Source of the DNA: Methylobacillus glycogenes JCM 2850
Lineage (GTDB): Bacteria; Pseudomonadota; Gammaproteobacteria; Burkholderiales; Methylophilaceae
NCBI RefSeq assembly: GCF_000617925.1
Contig: NZ_BAMT01000004.1
Span: forward strand, 62,001 to 126,000
Direction of reading: 5' to 3'
Length of the DNA: 64,000 bases
The notes below the pieces were generated by a model. It was not told the origin of the DNA, made no database searches, and saw nothing but the letters and a program-made list of their open reading frames with translations. The translations under genes and the position numbers were made by a program. Below, piece by piece: positions 1 through 10,300 of the stretch (the stretch's first letter is position 1; each line of letters begins with the position of its first letter).

Positions 1-2
1 AG

Positions 3-533
3 CTTTGCTTGATGGCTGTCGCATTACTTGCCGTTGCAGGGCATGCCTGGGCTGCAGGTTCACGCGATGCTGCTGAAGTGCTCATTAGTGATGCCGATAT
101 TCAGGAAGTGCCAACGGCACACATACACCAGACCCTGGATAGCAAGATCAGTCTGGAAGATCGTATGCGTTTGCGTCGTGATCTGGACGAGTATTCCCGT
201 AGTGTGGACGCTGCCCATGCGCAGATTGAAGAGCGCCGCCGTATTATGCGTCAACGGATTCTTGAGCGTTTTCAGAGTTCGGACAAAGACAACAATGGTG
301 TGATCTCACGTGAAGAAGCGTCTGAGACCTTGCCGCAAGTTGCGCGTCATTTCATGCAGTTTGATTTGAATGGCGACGGTGTCATTACCATGAACGAGCT
401 GGAAACCGTGCAGGCACGTATTGCTGAGCGTCAGCATAAAGCCATAGAGAAAAAAGAATTACAGGATATTGCCGAGCCAGCAACGGCAAGGGTTAAAGAA
501 GTGACTGCAGTAAACGTGAAACGCGCACTGTAG
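3..533 (+). CDS. Secreted EF-hand protein, 5' end cut by window edge
   Basis: The reading frame is open to the left edge. The first in-frame starts (TTG at 9, ATG at 12) lie inside the hydrophobic core of a signal peptide ending near AWA-AG, and the basic n-region is missing, so the true start is probably just outside the window. Counting from position 9, two canonical calcium-binding loops are visible: DKDNNGVISREE at about residues 92-103 and DLNGDGVITMNE at about 119-130, each with acidic residues at loop positions 1, 3 and 12. A charged, probably helical stretch (about 45-90) precedes them. Likely a periplasmic or exported calcium-binding protein; the partner is unknown. A hairpin terminator follows. 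Confidence 0.8.
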   Translation, partial: LCLMAVALLAVAGHAWAAGSRDAAEVLISDADIQEVPTAHIHQTLDSKISLEDRMRLRRDLDEYSRSVDAAHAQIEERRRIMRQRILERFQSSDKDNNGVISREEASETLPQVARHFMQFDLNGDGVITMNELETVQARIAERQHKAIEKKELQDIAEPATARVKEVTAVNVKRAL

Positions 534-584
534 GCGGTAAGTACTAGCGAATTCCAATAATAAACTTCCTTGTGTATGACTTTG

Positions 585-627
585 AAGCACTGCCTTGCCG
601 GGACAGTGCTTTTATTTTGTCTTTTTT
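585..627 (+). terminator. Rho-independent terminator after the EF-hand gene
   Basis: A perfect 8-bp stem (AAGCACTG at 585-592 and CAGTGCTT at 604-611) with an 11-nt loop is followed by a T-rich tract. It lies about 50 nt after the EF-hand stop codon. Confidence 0.8.
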
Positions 628-763
628 TAGCGACAAATTTAGCTGATTTTTAGCACCTGAGAATTTTATATTATTGATATTAAATAAGTTTTTATGTTGG
701 CCTGCAATTTGCTCATCAATAAGTACACAGGCCCAGGTGCCTGAAACTTGTGAGGATAAAGTG

Positions 764-976
764 ATGAATAAGACCATCATGAGTGCAATGATCATTGTCA
801 TGCTGACCGGCTGCTCCGGTTTGTCGACCAAACAGAAAAATGCCGCCACTGGCGCTGCCATAGGCGGTGTTGCTGGGGCTGTACTGACCGGGGGTAGCTC
901 TTTCGGAACCGTGGGTGGTGCTGCCATAGGCGGTGTGATCGGCCACGGGGTGGATTCTGCCGGAAAGCGCAAATAA
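764..976 (+). CDS. Glycine-zipper outer-membrane lipoprotein (OsmB/SlyB-like)
   Basis: The 70-residue product starts at the ATG at 764, with GAGG about 8 nt upstream. The in-frame extension upstream has no signal-peptide character. A short lipoprotein signal ends in the lipobox LTGC, so Cys17 would be lipidated. The rest is a glycine zipper: two alternating Gly/Ala segments (GAAIGGVAGAVLTGG and GGAAIGGVIGHGV) expected to form a membrane hairpin. Proteins of this type are common small osmotic- or envelope-stress lipoproteins; the exact role here is not shown by the sequence. Confidence 0.75.
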   Translation: MNKTIMSAMIIVMLTGCSGLSTKQKNAATGAAIGGVAGAVLTGGSSFGTVGGAAIGGVIGHGVDSAGKRK

Positions 977-1313
977 GTCAGGTCTGGCTGATGATTCAGC
1001 AGGCTTAAGCAACAATTACTAGGCTGTCGTGTTATAGCGACAGTTGGCAGCTCCACTGCCCAGTCTCCGCTTCACCACTATTTTGCTGTTGCCAACCTTG
1101 AGTTGCGATGGCGAGTAGTGGTGTTTTTTTTGCCTGCTGCATCAGCACCTTTTGTTGTGCCTGGGCTGGGAGGGTGCAGGCTAAAGCCATTCATAGTCAT
1201 GTCAAAACCTAGTATGCTGAGCCTGCAGCGCAAGCAGGTGGCCGTGCTGCTGAAGATGGGCGAGTTAATCATAGGCAAGTTAATCATGGGCAAGATATAA
1301 GGGGAGCAAGGCA
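977..1313. other. Intergenic region, no convincing gene
   Basis: Short open frames exist on both strands but lack plausible protein character. A small inverted repeat CTGTCG/CGACAG lies near 1023-1042. A tandem duplication of about 15 nt (GTTAATCATAGGCAA, then GTTAATCATGGGCAA) lies at about 1264-1294, just before the next gene. Confidence 0.5.
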
Positions 1314-2461
1314 TTGACTGAGGCAGGGCAGCATGAAATCACCATAAGTCTGAGTGACGGCGTGCGCGAAGTGGCGCAACCCGAATGGGATGCCCTCAGT
1401 GATGGTTCGCCGCAACTAAGCCACGCATTTCTCAGCGCCCTGGAACGTAGCGGCTCGGTGGGTGAGGGTACTGGCTGGGAGCCTATGCCTTTGCTGGTCA
1501 GGCGCGCTGGTCAGTTAATCGGTGCGGTGCCGCTTTATCTCAAGCATCATTCCTATGGCGAGTATGTATTTGATTGGTCCTGGGCCGAGGCCTATGCCCA
1601 GCAGAAAATGGCGTATTACCCCAAACTCATCGCCGCCATTCCATTTACGCCTTTAACCGGGGCGCGGTTGCTCTCGCCAGATCCGCTAATACGCCAGACC
1701 ATGGCGCATGCCTTGCTCGAGTGTATGGCGCAATTGGAATTGTCCTCGGTGCATGTGTTGTTTCCGGATGACAGCAGTGCGGAGAGCCTGGAACAACTGG
1801 GCTGGGCCAAGCGGCAGGGTATGCAATTTCGCTGGCACAACCCCGGCTTTGCCAGTTTTCATGACTTTCTTATGTCCTTGTCTCATGACAAGCGCAAGAA
1901 AATCAAGCAGGAACGGCGCAAGGTGCAAGAGGCCGGGGTCAGCTGCAGGCGCTTGTGTGCCACAGAAATTACCGAGCGCGATTGGGACTTTTTTTATAAG
2001 TGTTATATCAACACTTATCTGGAGCACCGCTCTACACCCTACCTCACCAAAGCCTTCTTTGAAGAAATCAGCCTCACCCTGGGCGAGCATATTTTAATGG
2101 TGATAGCCGAGCGTGATGGCAGGCGTATAGGCGCAGCCTTAATCTGTTTGATGGGCAGAGCTTGTATGGTCGCTACTGGGGCGCATTAAGCTATGTGCCC
2201 AATTTGCACTTTGAGTTGTGCTATTACCAGGCGCAGGAGTTTTGTATAGAGCGCGGCATCACTTATTTTGAAGGTGGCGCTCAGGGAGAGCACAAGCTGG
2301 CCCGTGGTTTCAGTGCCAGACCAACTTGTTCATTCCATACCTTGGCCCATGCCGATTTTGATGCGGCTGTCCGGCGCTTTTTGGCACGCGAGGAGTTAGG
2401 GATGCAGCAATATCAGCATGAGCTGGACGAGCGCGCGCCATTTCGCAAGCTGGATATTTGA
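1314..2461 (+). CDS. DUF482/COG3146 GNAT-fold protein, frameshifted once
   Basis: The gene starts with TTG at 1314 behind GGGGAGCA. The first frame runs to a stop at 2189, and the protein continues in another frame to 2461. The join lies at about 2139-2143. Adding one A there restores AALNLFDGQSLYGRYWG, the hallmark segment of this family, followed by a conserved tail (YVPNLHFELCYYQ, EGGAQGEHKLARGF). The family (COG3146, DUF482, 'peptidogalycan biosynthesis' in databases) has a FemAB/GNAT-like fold; its substrate is unproven. The repaired length of about 382 aa is full-length, so the break is more likely a lost base in an A-run than a pseudogene. Confidence 0.75.
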
Positions 2462-2520
2462 TCGCTGGGCCATGCTGCATAAACCTATTCAGCATGGCTG
2501 GCGACTCGACCTCAGGGTTT

Positions 2521-2563
2521 GGATGTTATTGCCTAGGTGTTATTGCTTGGATGTTATTGCTTA
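2521..2563. repeat. Three imperfect tandem repeats of a GGATGTTATTGC unit
   Basis: Three consecutive units of 13-15 nt (GGATGTTATTGCCTA, GGTGTTATTGCTT, GGATGTTATTGCTTA) sit between the convergent DUF482 and antiporter genes. Function is not evident; probably a local slippage duplication. Confidence 0.6.
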
Positions 2564-2571
2564 GCTAAAGC

Positions 2572-4237
2572 CTACCACTCAACGCCAGCACGCACCCAGT
2601 TGGCCATGCCTTTGGCAATTTCACGCTCGCCCATGATGGTGTAGGAAGCACCATGCTTTTCCAGGTGCGCTATCTGCGCGTCGGAATGCGCTCTGGCGAC
2701 AATTTCAATCTGCGGATTGATCTTGCGGGCATATTCTATGATGTGTCCGGCTTCCAAGGCGTCAGGGATGGCCACCAGCAGCCAGCGTGCGGATTTGAGG
2801 TTGGCGGCCTCCATCATGCCTGGGGCGGCGGCATTGCCGCATAAGGCAGGCGTGCCTTGTTCACGCAAGGCCTGCACCACTTCAGGCTGATCTTCCAGCA
2901 CGATAAAGTTGATCCTGCTGCACCAGCGAAGCGCCAACCAGACGGCCCACACGGCCATAACCCACCAGCACGGCATGGGCATGCAGATAAGGATAGGAAA
3001 TGGTGCGCGTGCCACTCTCACCCTTGAGCGGACGTTTTTCCTCACGCTGCAATAACCAGGGCTTGAGCTTGTCGAGGCCAACAAACAATAAGGGATTGAT
3101 CAGGATGGAAAGAATAGCGCCGCTGAGAATGAGATCGCGGCCAGTATCAGACAACAGCCCCAGTGAAATACCCAGCGTGGCGAGAATAAAGGAGAACTCG
3201 CCTATCTGTGCCAGGCTGGCTGAGATGGTGAGGGCAGTGCCCAGCGGGTGGCGGAAGGCGAGCACAATGGCAAATGCCGCCAGCGATTTACCAATCACGA
3301 TAATGAACAAGGTGGCGAGAATCAGCCAGGGCTCACGAATCAGGATGGACGGATCAAACAGCATGCCCACCGAAACAAAAAACAGCACTGCAAACGCATC
3401 ACGCAGGGGCAAGGATTCTTCGGCAGCGCGGTGACTGAGTTCTGACTCGCTGAGTATCATGCCGGCAAAGAATGCCCCCAACGCAAACGACACACCAAAG
3501 ATATAAGTGGCACCCAAGGCAAAGCCAAGCGCAATCGCCAGCACCGCCAGGCGGAATAACTCACGTGAACCAGTGGCGGCAGTGCGCGCCAGCAACCAGG
3601 GAATCACGCGTCGGCCAACGATGAGCATCACGGCAACAAAAGCCACCACCTTGCCTATGGTCAAGGCTAGCGTGCTGAAAAGCTCGCTGCCATCTAGATC
3701 ATTACCCTGACCTCCCAGCATGCCACTCAAGGCTGGCACCATCACCAGCGTCAGCACCATGGCTATATCCTCAACAATCAGCCAGCCTATGGCAATCTGG
3801 CCGCGCTTGGTTTCCAGTATGCGTCTTTCCTGCAAGGCGGTGAGCAAAACCACGGTACTGGCCGTGGATAAGGCCAGGCCGAAAATAAGGCCTTCGCCCA
3901 AGGGCCAGCCTATGGCCAATGCCAGGGTCAGGCCCAGCAGTGTGGCAATGGCAATTTGTACGATAGCACCGGGGATGGCAATGGATTTGACCGAGAGCAG
4001 ATCACGCAGGGAAAAATGCAGCCCCACGCCAAACATCAGCAGAATCACGCCAATTTCTGCCAGCTCCTGGGCTAAGTGCGCATCAGCAACAAACCCTGGG
4101 GTGTAAGGGCCAACCACCACCCCGGCAATCAAATAGCCTACCAGCGGTGGCATGCGCAGGCGGTTGGCGAGCATGCCAAAAACAAAGGCAAGCACTAGAC
4201 CTCCAACGATGGTGGCGATTAGGGGGGTATGCTCCAT
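2572..4237 (-). CDS. Kef-type cation:proton antiporter (CPA2, YbaL-like) with TrkA-N domain, frameshifted
   Basis: The N-terminal part (from ATG at 4237) is a multi-helix Na+/H+-exchanger domain of the CPA2/Kef family, with the helix signatures PPLVGYLIAGVVVGP, GVILLMFGVGLHFS and STASTVVLLTAL. It is followed by a cytoplasmic Rossmann TrkA-N domain (VLVGYGRVGRLVG). The frame breaks at about 2912-2920. The rest of the TrkA-N domain (INFIVLEDQPE, LCGNAA, REIAKGMANWV) is in another frame ending at 2572. Two missing bases would restore the usual spacing. It should export K+ or Na+ in exchange for protons across the inner membrane, gated by nucleotide binding. The domain order matches E. coli YbaL better than KefB or KefC. 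Confidence 0.8.
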
Positions 4238-4662
4238 CCGGGGGTGACACCTTTCAACGTGCTTGAGATGAGAAACGCGCGCGGACGGGCATAGGGGTCT
4301 ACGCCATGCCGTCGTCCACAGGCCGTGTGAAATTAACCCAAGAATGTGTAGATTTGCAACTTTTTAAATGAAATTTCGCCATTAACTGGCGATAAATCAC
4401 AGCGTTTATGCGGGTTAATGCCAGGTGCAAGTTTCATTAAGTGCTTGCACCAGCTGGGCTTATTTTGTGTCGAGGGCAAACAAAGCGGTTGCAATATCTG
4501 ACAGAAAATTAGGACTAGGCTAGCTCATGCCTGTGGCCAGCACTGCTTACACTGATGGCATCAGTCTTGAACCCGCAAAGCGAGCGCTGGGCGCAAAGCA
4601 AATGGTGAGTGAGAGGCTTGTTACCTATGCATCAGATCATTGTAGACCGATTGGAGTCCATC
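4238..4662. other. Intergenic region between divergent genes
   Basis: This must hold the promoters of the antiporter (minus) and the SRPBCC gene (plus). A 63-codon open frame at 4527-4718 overlaps the next gene out of frame and shows no family features. No further elements are recognised. Confidence 0.4.
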
Positions 4663-5130
4663 ATGCCCACCATAGAGAAGACCATCGATGTCAACGTCCC
4701 TGTCAATATTGCCTATAACCAGTGGACGCAATTTGAGACTTTCCCCAATTTCATGCACAGCGTCATCAACGTCAGACAACTCGATGACACGCATATCTGG
4801 TGGCTGGCCCAACTGGGTGGCCTCGCAGGTGAGTGTGAAGTTGAAATCATAGATCAGGTGCCCGATGACCATATTGCTTGGCGTAGTGTTTCTGGCATCA
4901 GTAATGCAGGGGTAGTGTCATTTCAGCATGTAGAACAACATGCCACCCGCGTGCATATTGAGATTGAGTTTGGCAGCGGCGAGATGCCAGAGCGCGTGAC
5001 CAGCATCATAGAGCGCAAACTGGGTGAAGATTTGCAACGCTATCGTGAACTGCTGGAATCGCGCAAAGCCCCTGCTGGCGGCTGGCGTGGACATGTATCA
5101 AACAAGACTGAAAGCGCCGTGCGCCATTAA
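4663..5130 (+). CDS. SRPBCC-family (polyketide cyclase/START-like) protein
   Basis: The 155-residue product starts at ATG 4663, with GGAG six nt upstream. An in-frame extension from 4609 has no counterpart expected in the family. The sequence begins with the typical first strand (TIEKTIDVNVPVNIAYNQWTQFE, FPNFMHSV) and continues with alternating strands (WWLAQLGG, HIAWRSVSG, GVVSFQHV) and a C-terminal helix, as in cyclase/dehydrase members of the SRPBCC superfamily that bind hydrophobic ligands. The ligand is unknown. Similar proteins occur with general-stress genes. The next small gene follows after 37 nt. Confidence 0.7.
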   Translation: MPTIEKTIDVNVPVNIAYNQWTQFETFPNFMHSVINVRQLDDTHIWWLAQLGGLAGECEVEIIDQVPDDHIAWRSVSGISNAGVVSFQHVEQHATRVHIEIEFGSGEMPERVTSIIERKLGEDLQRYRELLESRKAPAGGWRGHVSNKTESAVRH

Positions 5131-5167
5131 TTTATGTATAGCGTTTGTACAAATACTGAGGTGAAGT

Positions 5168-5362
5168 ATGGGATTGTTTCAAATCAATGTACGTGAAAAA
5201 GCCGCAGCGGATGAAGCGGCGCCACTGTGGAGCAGTCAGATCAATGCAGCGGATGTGGAAGAAGCCTATCGCCTAGGCAAGGCGCAGTTTGAGGCAGAAC
5301 GGCCAGATTTGAGCTCTGCCGCTGTCAGCATTGAGGCGCTGGCAGGGTATGTAGAAAAGTAG
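5168..5362 (+). CDS. Small acidic hypothetical protein (64 aa)
   Basis: The ATG is preceded by a good Shine-Dalgarno (GAGGTGAAGT). The product is soluble, alanine- and glutamate-rich and without a signal peptide. No family is recognised. The close spacing after the SRPBCC gene suggests co-transcription. Confidence 0.55.
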   Translation: MGLFQINVREKAAADEAAPLWSSQINAADVEEAYRLGKAQFEAERPDLSSAAVSIEALAGYVEK

Positions 5363-5451
5363 TGAGTTGAGTCAAGCTGTTGCAGTAAAACCTATCGCTT
5401 GCTAGTGAAAACTGACTGGCAAATCTCAATGACAATCACAGAGGAGTTGGC

Positions 5452-5690
5452 ATGGATAGCCTAGTTACCAAGCTTAAAACCCCTTCACCCCATCACAAGG
5501 TCACCTTGCAGGCACAGGCTTCACCTTGTTGCCCACGGATGACAGCGAAGGCGCGCTGGAAGATTTTCAGGTGGTGGCAGAAGAGGCATTGCATTATGCG
5601 GGCAATGCCTACAAAGTCATGGGCACGCCAGCCCAGGCGCAACGTTCAGGTTACTGCAGTATTGAGTTCAAGCAGATGAGAGCGGATTGA
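5452..5690 (+). CDS. Small protein of unknown family, frameshifted; paralogue of the protein at 11058
   Basis: The start ATG follows GAGGAGTTGGC. The first 20 codons (MDSLVTKLKTPSPHHKVTLQ) and the second half (GFTLLPTDDSEGALEDFQVV) lie in different frames. Adding one G to the GG at 5511-5512 joins them into a 79-residue protein. The result aligns with the protein at 11058-11291 (TASPLHQVEALEAGAGFSILPID, then a helix and a final EK/SIEF strand). I do not recognise the family. The alignment with an intact paralogue is the evidence that this is one gene. Confidence 0.6.
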
Positions 5691-5707
5691 AGCACCGCAG
5701 TGAATAC

Positions 5708-5968
5708 TTAATCGTTGCAAAGCGCCAGCCACTTCTCAATATAACTGTTGAGGTAGTCGTCACCACCCTCAATGCTACTGCCTATCAAGCCTTGTCGTAG
5801 AAGCTTGTCACGCTGTTGAATAATCGAGGAGCGCAAAGCACTTTTGTCAGGGTGGGAATCCACCACTGCTTTCATCAAGAGTCTATACTCCAGACTTTCC
5901 AGCGTGCGTTGATTCAATTGCAAAGAGAGCGCATTCACTTGTGCCTGTAGCAGTGGAATTCTTTCCAT
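5708..5968 (-). CDS. Hypothetical helical protein (86 aa)
   Basis: The product is predicted all-helical: a leucine/glutamine-rich N-terminus (LLQAQVNALSLQLNQRTLESLEY) followed by a charged middle and a C-terminal YLNSYIEKWLAL segment. There is no signal peptide or membrane segment. AGGA lies about 13 nt before the ATG, which is long. Convergent with the preceding gene. No family recognised. Confidence 0.5.
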   Translation of the reverse strand: MERIPLLQAQVNALSLQLNQRTLESLEYRLLMKAVVDSHPDKSALRSSIIQQRDKLLRQGLIGSSIEGGDDYLNSYIEKWLALCND

Positions 5969-6203
5969 AGTCTGTTTATTTTCCTAGCTAAGCTTCCCCG
6001 AATCTTTTAGTTTGCTGCTGTTTATATTGCCTTCGTCTTTTAACTCGTAGCAGCATTTAGCTTTTTAACATATTCCCTAGCGCTCGGTAGTGACATTTCA
6101 CATAGGGATAATAATTATTTCCTGCTACAAAAAGCCACCTACTCTAAGCTGGCCCCAAACATAGCTGGAGCACAGATTCAATAGCGTGATATAGATTGTA
6201 GAT

Positions 6204-6473
6204 TTAGGGGTTTTGACGATATTTGAGGATGAATTCGTTTTCCATGAATTCGCAGGCCTCGGCCACAAACTTCAGCTCAGTGGGGGACAAGGGCGAATTC
6301 TGGTGACGCTTCCAGCAATCCTTGATAGCGGAGCGGTCTGCCTTTTGTTCTGCACTATTGGCGATAGGGCTGGGTGCCAACGCGTAGTAGAGCAAGGCCA
6401 GTGCAATTAAAGCAGCAATGCCCAACCACATCCATACTTGGCTGCTCCAGCGCTTTGCATGGCTTGAATTCAT
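6204..6473 (-). CDS. Small single-pass membrane protein (89 aa)
   Basis: The start is placed at the ATG ending at 6473 because AGGAGAT lies just upstream; the longer frame adds ten unlikely residues. After a short basic N-terminus there is one membrane segment (VWMWLGIAALIALALLYYAL). A small soluble domain with two cysteines follows (KDCWKRHQN and VAEACEFM), resembling a periplasmic mini-domain. Function unknown. Confidence 0.55.
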   Translation of the reverse strand: MNSSHAKRWSSQVWMWLGIAALIALALLYYALAPSPIANSAEQKADRSAIKDCWKRHQNSPLSPTELKFVAEACEFMENEFILKYRQNP

Positions 6474-6708
6474 GGGATCTCCTATTGTCTTTATTATTGG
6501 CAAGGTTGCCGATTCGCTTGATATTATGCATTGATTATCGTCAGGCTGAATTGTTCAATTTTTCCTGATGTCATAGGGCTAGCCCTTGACGTTTGCAAGC
6601 GGGATGATGGCGGTGTTGATGCCTGTGTGCTGAGCATAGGGTTTAAGCACTTGTTTTAAATACCACCGTGTTCACTGGACTCGACCAATACCAACAATAG
6701 GAGAAGTT

Positions 6709-7231
6709 ATGAAATCACAATGGGCATTGCCCCTGCTGTTCACAAGTATGTTTTTAAGCAACCTGGCCCTGGCCGATATTGCCGTGCCAGTTCGATTGGT
6801 GGATGAGTCCGGCGTAGGTGAATCCCTGGGCCAGGTATTGGTGACCGAAAGCAAGTTTGGCGTAGTGTTTACCCCTGCGCTGAAAGGCTTGACCCCAGGT
6901 CTGCATGGTTTCCACCTGCATCAAAACCCCAGCTGCGATACCAATGAAAAAGATGGCAAGAAAGTGGCCGCAGGCGGTGCGGGCGGCCATCTGGACCCCG
7001 CCAATGCCAACAAGCATGGCACACCCTGGGGGATGGTCACCTGGGTGACCTGCCACCGCTATTTGTCGATGAAAGCGGCGCTGCCAACCAGCCCGTACTG
7101 GCGCCACGCCTCAAGCTCAAGGACGTGAATGGCCATGCTTGATCATTCATGCGGGTGGGGATAATCATTCAGATCATCCAGAAAAGCTGGGCGGTGGGGC
7201 AGGGCGAGTCGCCTGCGGGGTCATTAAGTAA
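6709..7231 (+). CDS. sodC: Periplasmic Cu/Zn superoxide dismutase, two frameshifts
   Basis: The ATG at 6709 follows AGGAGAAGTT, and a signal peptide ends at LALA-D. The copper and zinc ligands are recognisable: [16 protein letters not shown] and, after repair, the [11 protein letters not shown] segment and the terminal RVACGVI with the disulphide cysteine. Two breaks occur. One is in the G-run at 7028-7032 (six Gs would give [11 protein letters not shown]). The other is at the TT at 7139-7140 (TTT would give [16 protein letters not shown]). Both are single-base homopolymer losses, and the repaired protein of about 174 aa is full-length. It would dismutate superoxide in the periplasm. Confidence 0.85.
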
Positions 7232-7235
7232 GCGG

Positions 7236-7586
7236 CTACCGATCAGGCTGCGCGGGGCGCGAGCTAGTTGTTTCTGCGCCCGTATGCTCACTCAGTTCCG
7301 CATCGAGAATCTGCAGGCTGCGTTGTAATTGCTCCTGCAGATAGCGCGCCTGCGAGCGGCTGAGTACATAAGTGCGGCCTTGCTGCGCGACTGGAGTGGC
7401 CCTCGCAGCTTGACGCTTATTAGCAGTTTGCTTGCTGTTCACGGTTTGAGACTGTGATTGCGACAGTGATGGCGTCAGAGGTGCTAGAAAATCCGGCCGC
7501 AGCACTATCATACGATGCTCGGGTAATGGGCCTATGGTGATGTCAGTCACAGGATATAGAGGCAATATCAGTTTGGGTTCTGTCAT
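7236..7586 (-). CDS. Hypothetical protein (116 aa), low-complexity linker
   Basis: The ATG ending at 7586 is preceded by a purine-rich AAGAGA. The N-terminus contains hydrophobic strands (LILPLYPVTDITIGPLPEHR). A Ser/Gln/Thr-rich linker follows, then a helical segment (LSRSQARYLQEQLQRSLQILDAEL). No membrane helix or known motif is seen. The stop lies only 5 nt from the converging sodC stop. Confidence 0.5.
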   Translation of the reverse strand: MTEPKLILPLYPVTDITIGPLPEHRMIVLRPDFLAPLTPSLSQSQSQTVNSKQTANKRQAARATPVAQQGRTYVLSRSQARYLQEQLQRSLQILDAELSEHTGAETTSSRPAQPDR

Positions 7587-7791
7587 GCGTCATCTCTTTC
7601 TCTTGTTGATGGCGATGGCATCAGAGGGAAAACATCTCGCGCTTGGCATGCTGCACCCTCTTGACCAAAGCCAGACTGAATGTTGACCCTGGGTTAAGCT
7701 AAAAATTCCGCAGGCTGGTCCTGCATGGCAAGAGTAGGAGAGGCCGTATGGAGCGTGTAACTTGGTAGTTGTTGCCGTAAGGAGACTGTGC

Positions 7792-9355
7792 TTGCGGCCC
7801 TCTTTGCTGCAATGCAAACACTGGGTGTTACTGCTACCTTTGCTATTGTCCATGGTCGGCTGTGCGCTACCACAAGTCCGGCTGCAAGATAAACCACCTT
7901 CACAGGCGCTCACGCCTGATGCCTCGGTAGATACCATGCTGGGGCAGACCATGTCACCCCTGCTGCGCAGCCATGCGGATCAATCGGGCATTATGCCTTG
8001 GTGGATGCCTATAGCGCATTTGCTGCACGTATTCTGCTGGCCAACTCCGCGCAGAAAACCCTGGATGTGCAGTATTACATCTGGCGTAACGACAATACTG
8101 GCATTCTATTGCTGCACGCACTGCATCAAGCCGCCGAGCGTGGTGTCCGCGTGCGTTTGTTGATTGATGACAACGGCATCAATAGCAGTATGGATGCCAG
8201 GCTGGCGGCGCTGGATAGTCATCCTCAAATTGAAGTGCGGCTATTTAATCCCTTCCCCTTCCGTACCTTTAAGCGCCTAGGTTATCTGACGGATTTTTTC
8301 CGCCTCAATCGGCGCATGCATAACAAGTCTTACACCGCAGACAATCAGGTCACCATCATAGGTGGGCGCAATGTCGGTGATGAGTATTTTGGTGCCAGTG
8401 AAGGTGTGCTGTTTGCTGATCTGGATGTAATGGCCATAGGCAGGTGGTCAATGACACCTCCAAAGATTTTGATCGCTATTGGGCCAGCGCCTCGGCCTAT
8501 CCGGCCAGTGTTTTGTTGCCAGCCCCGGTAGCTGGCGAATTGGAGGCGCTGACGGCAGCGGCAGCACGCGCTGAGCAAACCGTGACCGGGGAAGGCTATC
8601 TCAAGGCGCTCAGCGAAAGCCAGTTTATTCGCGATTTTCTTGATGGGCGCCAGGATTTCGATTGGGCCAAGGTGGAGTTGCTCAGTGATAGTCCGGCCAA
8701 GATTCTTGGAGATGTACCCAAGGATGAGCTGATGATAGTCGACCTCGCACGCATACTACGCAGCCCGCGCCAGAGTGTTGATCTGGTCTCGCCTTATTTT
8801 GTGCCCACCCAGGTCGGCGTGGATGGCTTTTCTGCCATGGCTAAACGTGGCGTACAAGTACGCATACTGACCAATGCGCTTGAGTCTACCGATGTGGCTG
8901 CGGTGCATGCAGGTTATGCCAAGTGGCGTGTGCCGCTGTTGCAAGCCGGCATTCAGCTCTACGAAATGCGTGCTCAAGGCAGTTCCGCAAGCATGGCCAA
9001 TTATCTGGGGCCGTTTGGTAGCTCAGGCTCCAGCCTGCATGCCAAGACATTCACCATAGATGGCGAGCGCGTATTTATAGGCTCATTCAATTTTGACCCA
9101 CGCTCGGCCAGGCTCAATACCGAGCTGGGTTTTGTCATCGAAAGCCCGCGTCTGGCTAAAAAAGTGCAAGAGATTTTTGCGACCAGCGTGCCGCAAGGTG
9201 CTTATCAGGTGAGGCTAGATGCCCATGAAAAGTTGTATTGGCAGTCTTTTGAGCATGGCGTAGAGCAGCGCTATGACGTGGACCCTGGCACCACTTGGCT
9301 GCAACGTTTCACAGTGAAAATGCTGTCTATATTGCCTATAGATTGGCTGCTGTAA
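7792..9355 (+). CDS. Phospholipase-D family lipoprotein, ClsC/YmdC-like, two frameshifts
   Basis: The start is set at TTG 7792 because AAGGAG lies 7 nt upstream; a TTG at 7762 is also in frame. A lipoprotein-type signal peptide ends at MVGC. Two HKD motifs typical of cardiolipin synthases are present: HNKSYTADNQVTIIGGRNVG, and HAKTFTIDGERVFIGSFNFD. The coding frame breaks at about 7991 (TT should be TTT, giving GIYALVDAYSAFAARILL) and at about 8440 (one C missing, giving AIGQVVNDTSKDFDRYWAS). The repaired protein has about 520 residues. It probably performs phospholipid transphosphatidylation at the membrane, as E. coli ClsC does. Confidence 0.8.
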
Positions 9356-9922
9356 TTCCCGCATATTGCCCGAGAGCCAGCAGGCGCTGAACGTAAAGAA
9401 GCGCGGCATAAGCAGTCTTGCACTACTGACTGCTCATGCCAGCGTTTAATATTAAGAGAGGTTCAGCTATCGCAGCTAATGATCAAGACCAAATCACGCT
9501 GCTTACCTATATAACTGTCCAGCAAGCAAAACCCTGACCTCACAACGCAAAATATTTTAAATTTTTTTCAGTGCCTGTTTACGCTGCGGGTTTGCTGCCT
9601 ATTCATGGCTGAGCAGAGTCTTAATCAGTAGAGGTGGAACGCTTGGCCAAACAAGTCTTGATAGCAGTGCGTATGCATTGTCTAAGCGGTAGCCAAGTTT
9701 GCGAGGAATGCTGAGCGGCAGGAAGAGTTGCATAGTGAATGCGTGATGGCTTGCCGCCAATCGGGCATCACCATGAGGGTGAATACGCAGAACCAGATGC
9801 AGCTAAAGCCGGGGTAAATCTGGGGTAAAGCCAGTAAAACTAGCGGCAGAACGACAAGCCATATCGAACAACCAAGCTTGCATCGTTCTACCGCACACTA
9901 GGCAGAATTTGCTCTGACTAGA
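9356..9922. other. 567-bp gap without a recognisable gene
   Basis: No frame with protein character is visible on either strand, and there is no clear terminator or repeat. It could hold a small RNA or decayed sequence; nothing supports a specific call. Confidence 0.4.
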
Positions 9923-10165
9923 TTAAACAGCGTCTTTCTTGATCAAGGTCAAGCCAGTGCGCTTGGCCTTCAACAACAATTCAAATAATTCCACCGGAGT
10001 TGTCTTGTTAATCTTCACTGCCGCATCAAAAGCTGCAATCACTTCCGGCACGCCTTCACTCTTGCGGGTCAGTTGCTGGGAGGGTTGTTCCAGTTGTTGC
10101 AATTGTTGAGTCAATGCATCGATTTTTTGCTGAAGTTTCTCTCTTTTGGTGGTAGTGGTAGCCAT
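9923..10165 (-). CDS. Small coiled-coil protein (80 aa)
   Basis: The ATG ending at 10165 is preceded by AAGGACACC. Residues 7-30 form a strong coiled coil (KREKLQQKIDALTQQLQQLE). A second helical part rich in Lys and Leu follows (VELFELLLKAKRTGLTLIKKD). The N-terminal half recalls H-NS-like oligomerisation helices, but the DNA-binding motif of H-NS is absent, so I do not assign that family. Confidence 0.55.
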   Translation of the reverse strand: MATTTTKREKLQQKIDALTQQLQQLEQPSQQLTRKSEGVPEVIAAFDAAVKINKTTPVELFELLLKAKRTGLTLIKKDAV

Positions 10166-10300
10166 TAAAATGGTGTCCTTATAGTAGTAAAGTGAAAAAA
10201 ATATTAGTGCGCATCAGCACTAAATCAAGCAGAAAATTTAGCGGTAAAACGTATTTATATCTGCTTAAGTTGGTGATTATAGGTAAATAAAATAAAAAAT

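Noticed and set aside
1103..1300. A 65-codon open frame before the DUF482 gene
   Set aside because: No ribosome-binding site, odd composition and a tandem duplication inside it; not supported as a gene.
9923..10165. H-NS-family nucleoid protein
   Set aside because: The coiled-coil start is suggestive but the C-terminal DNA-binding motif is missing.
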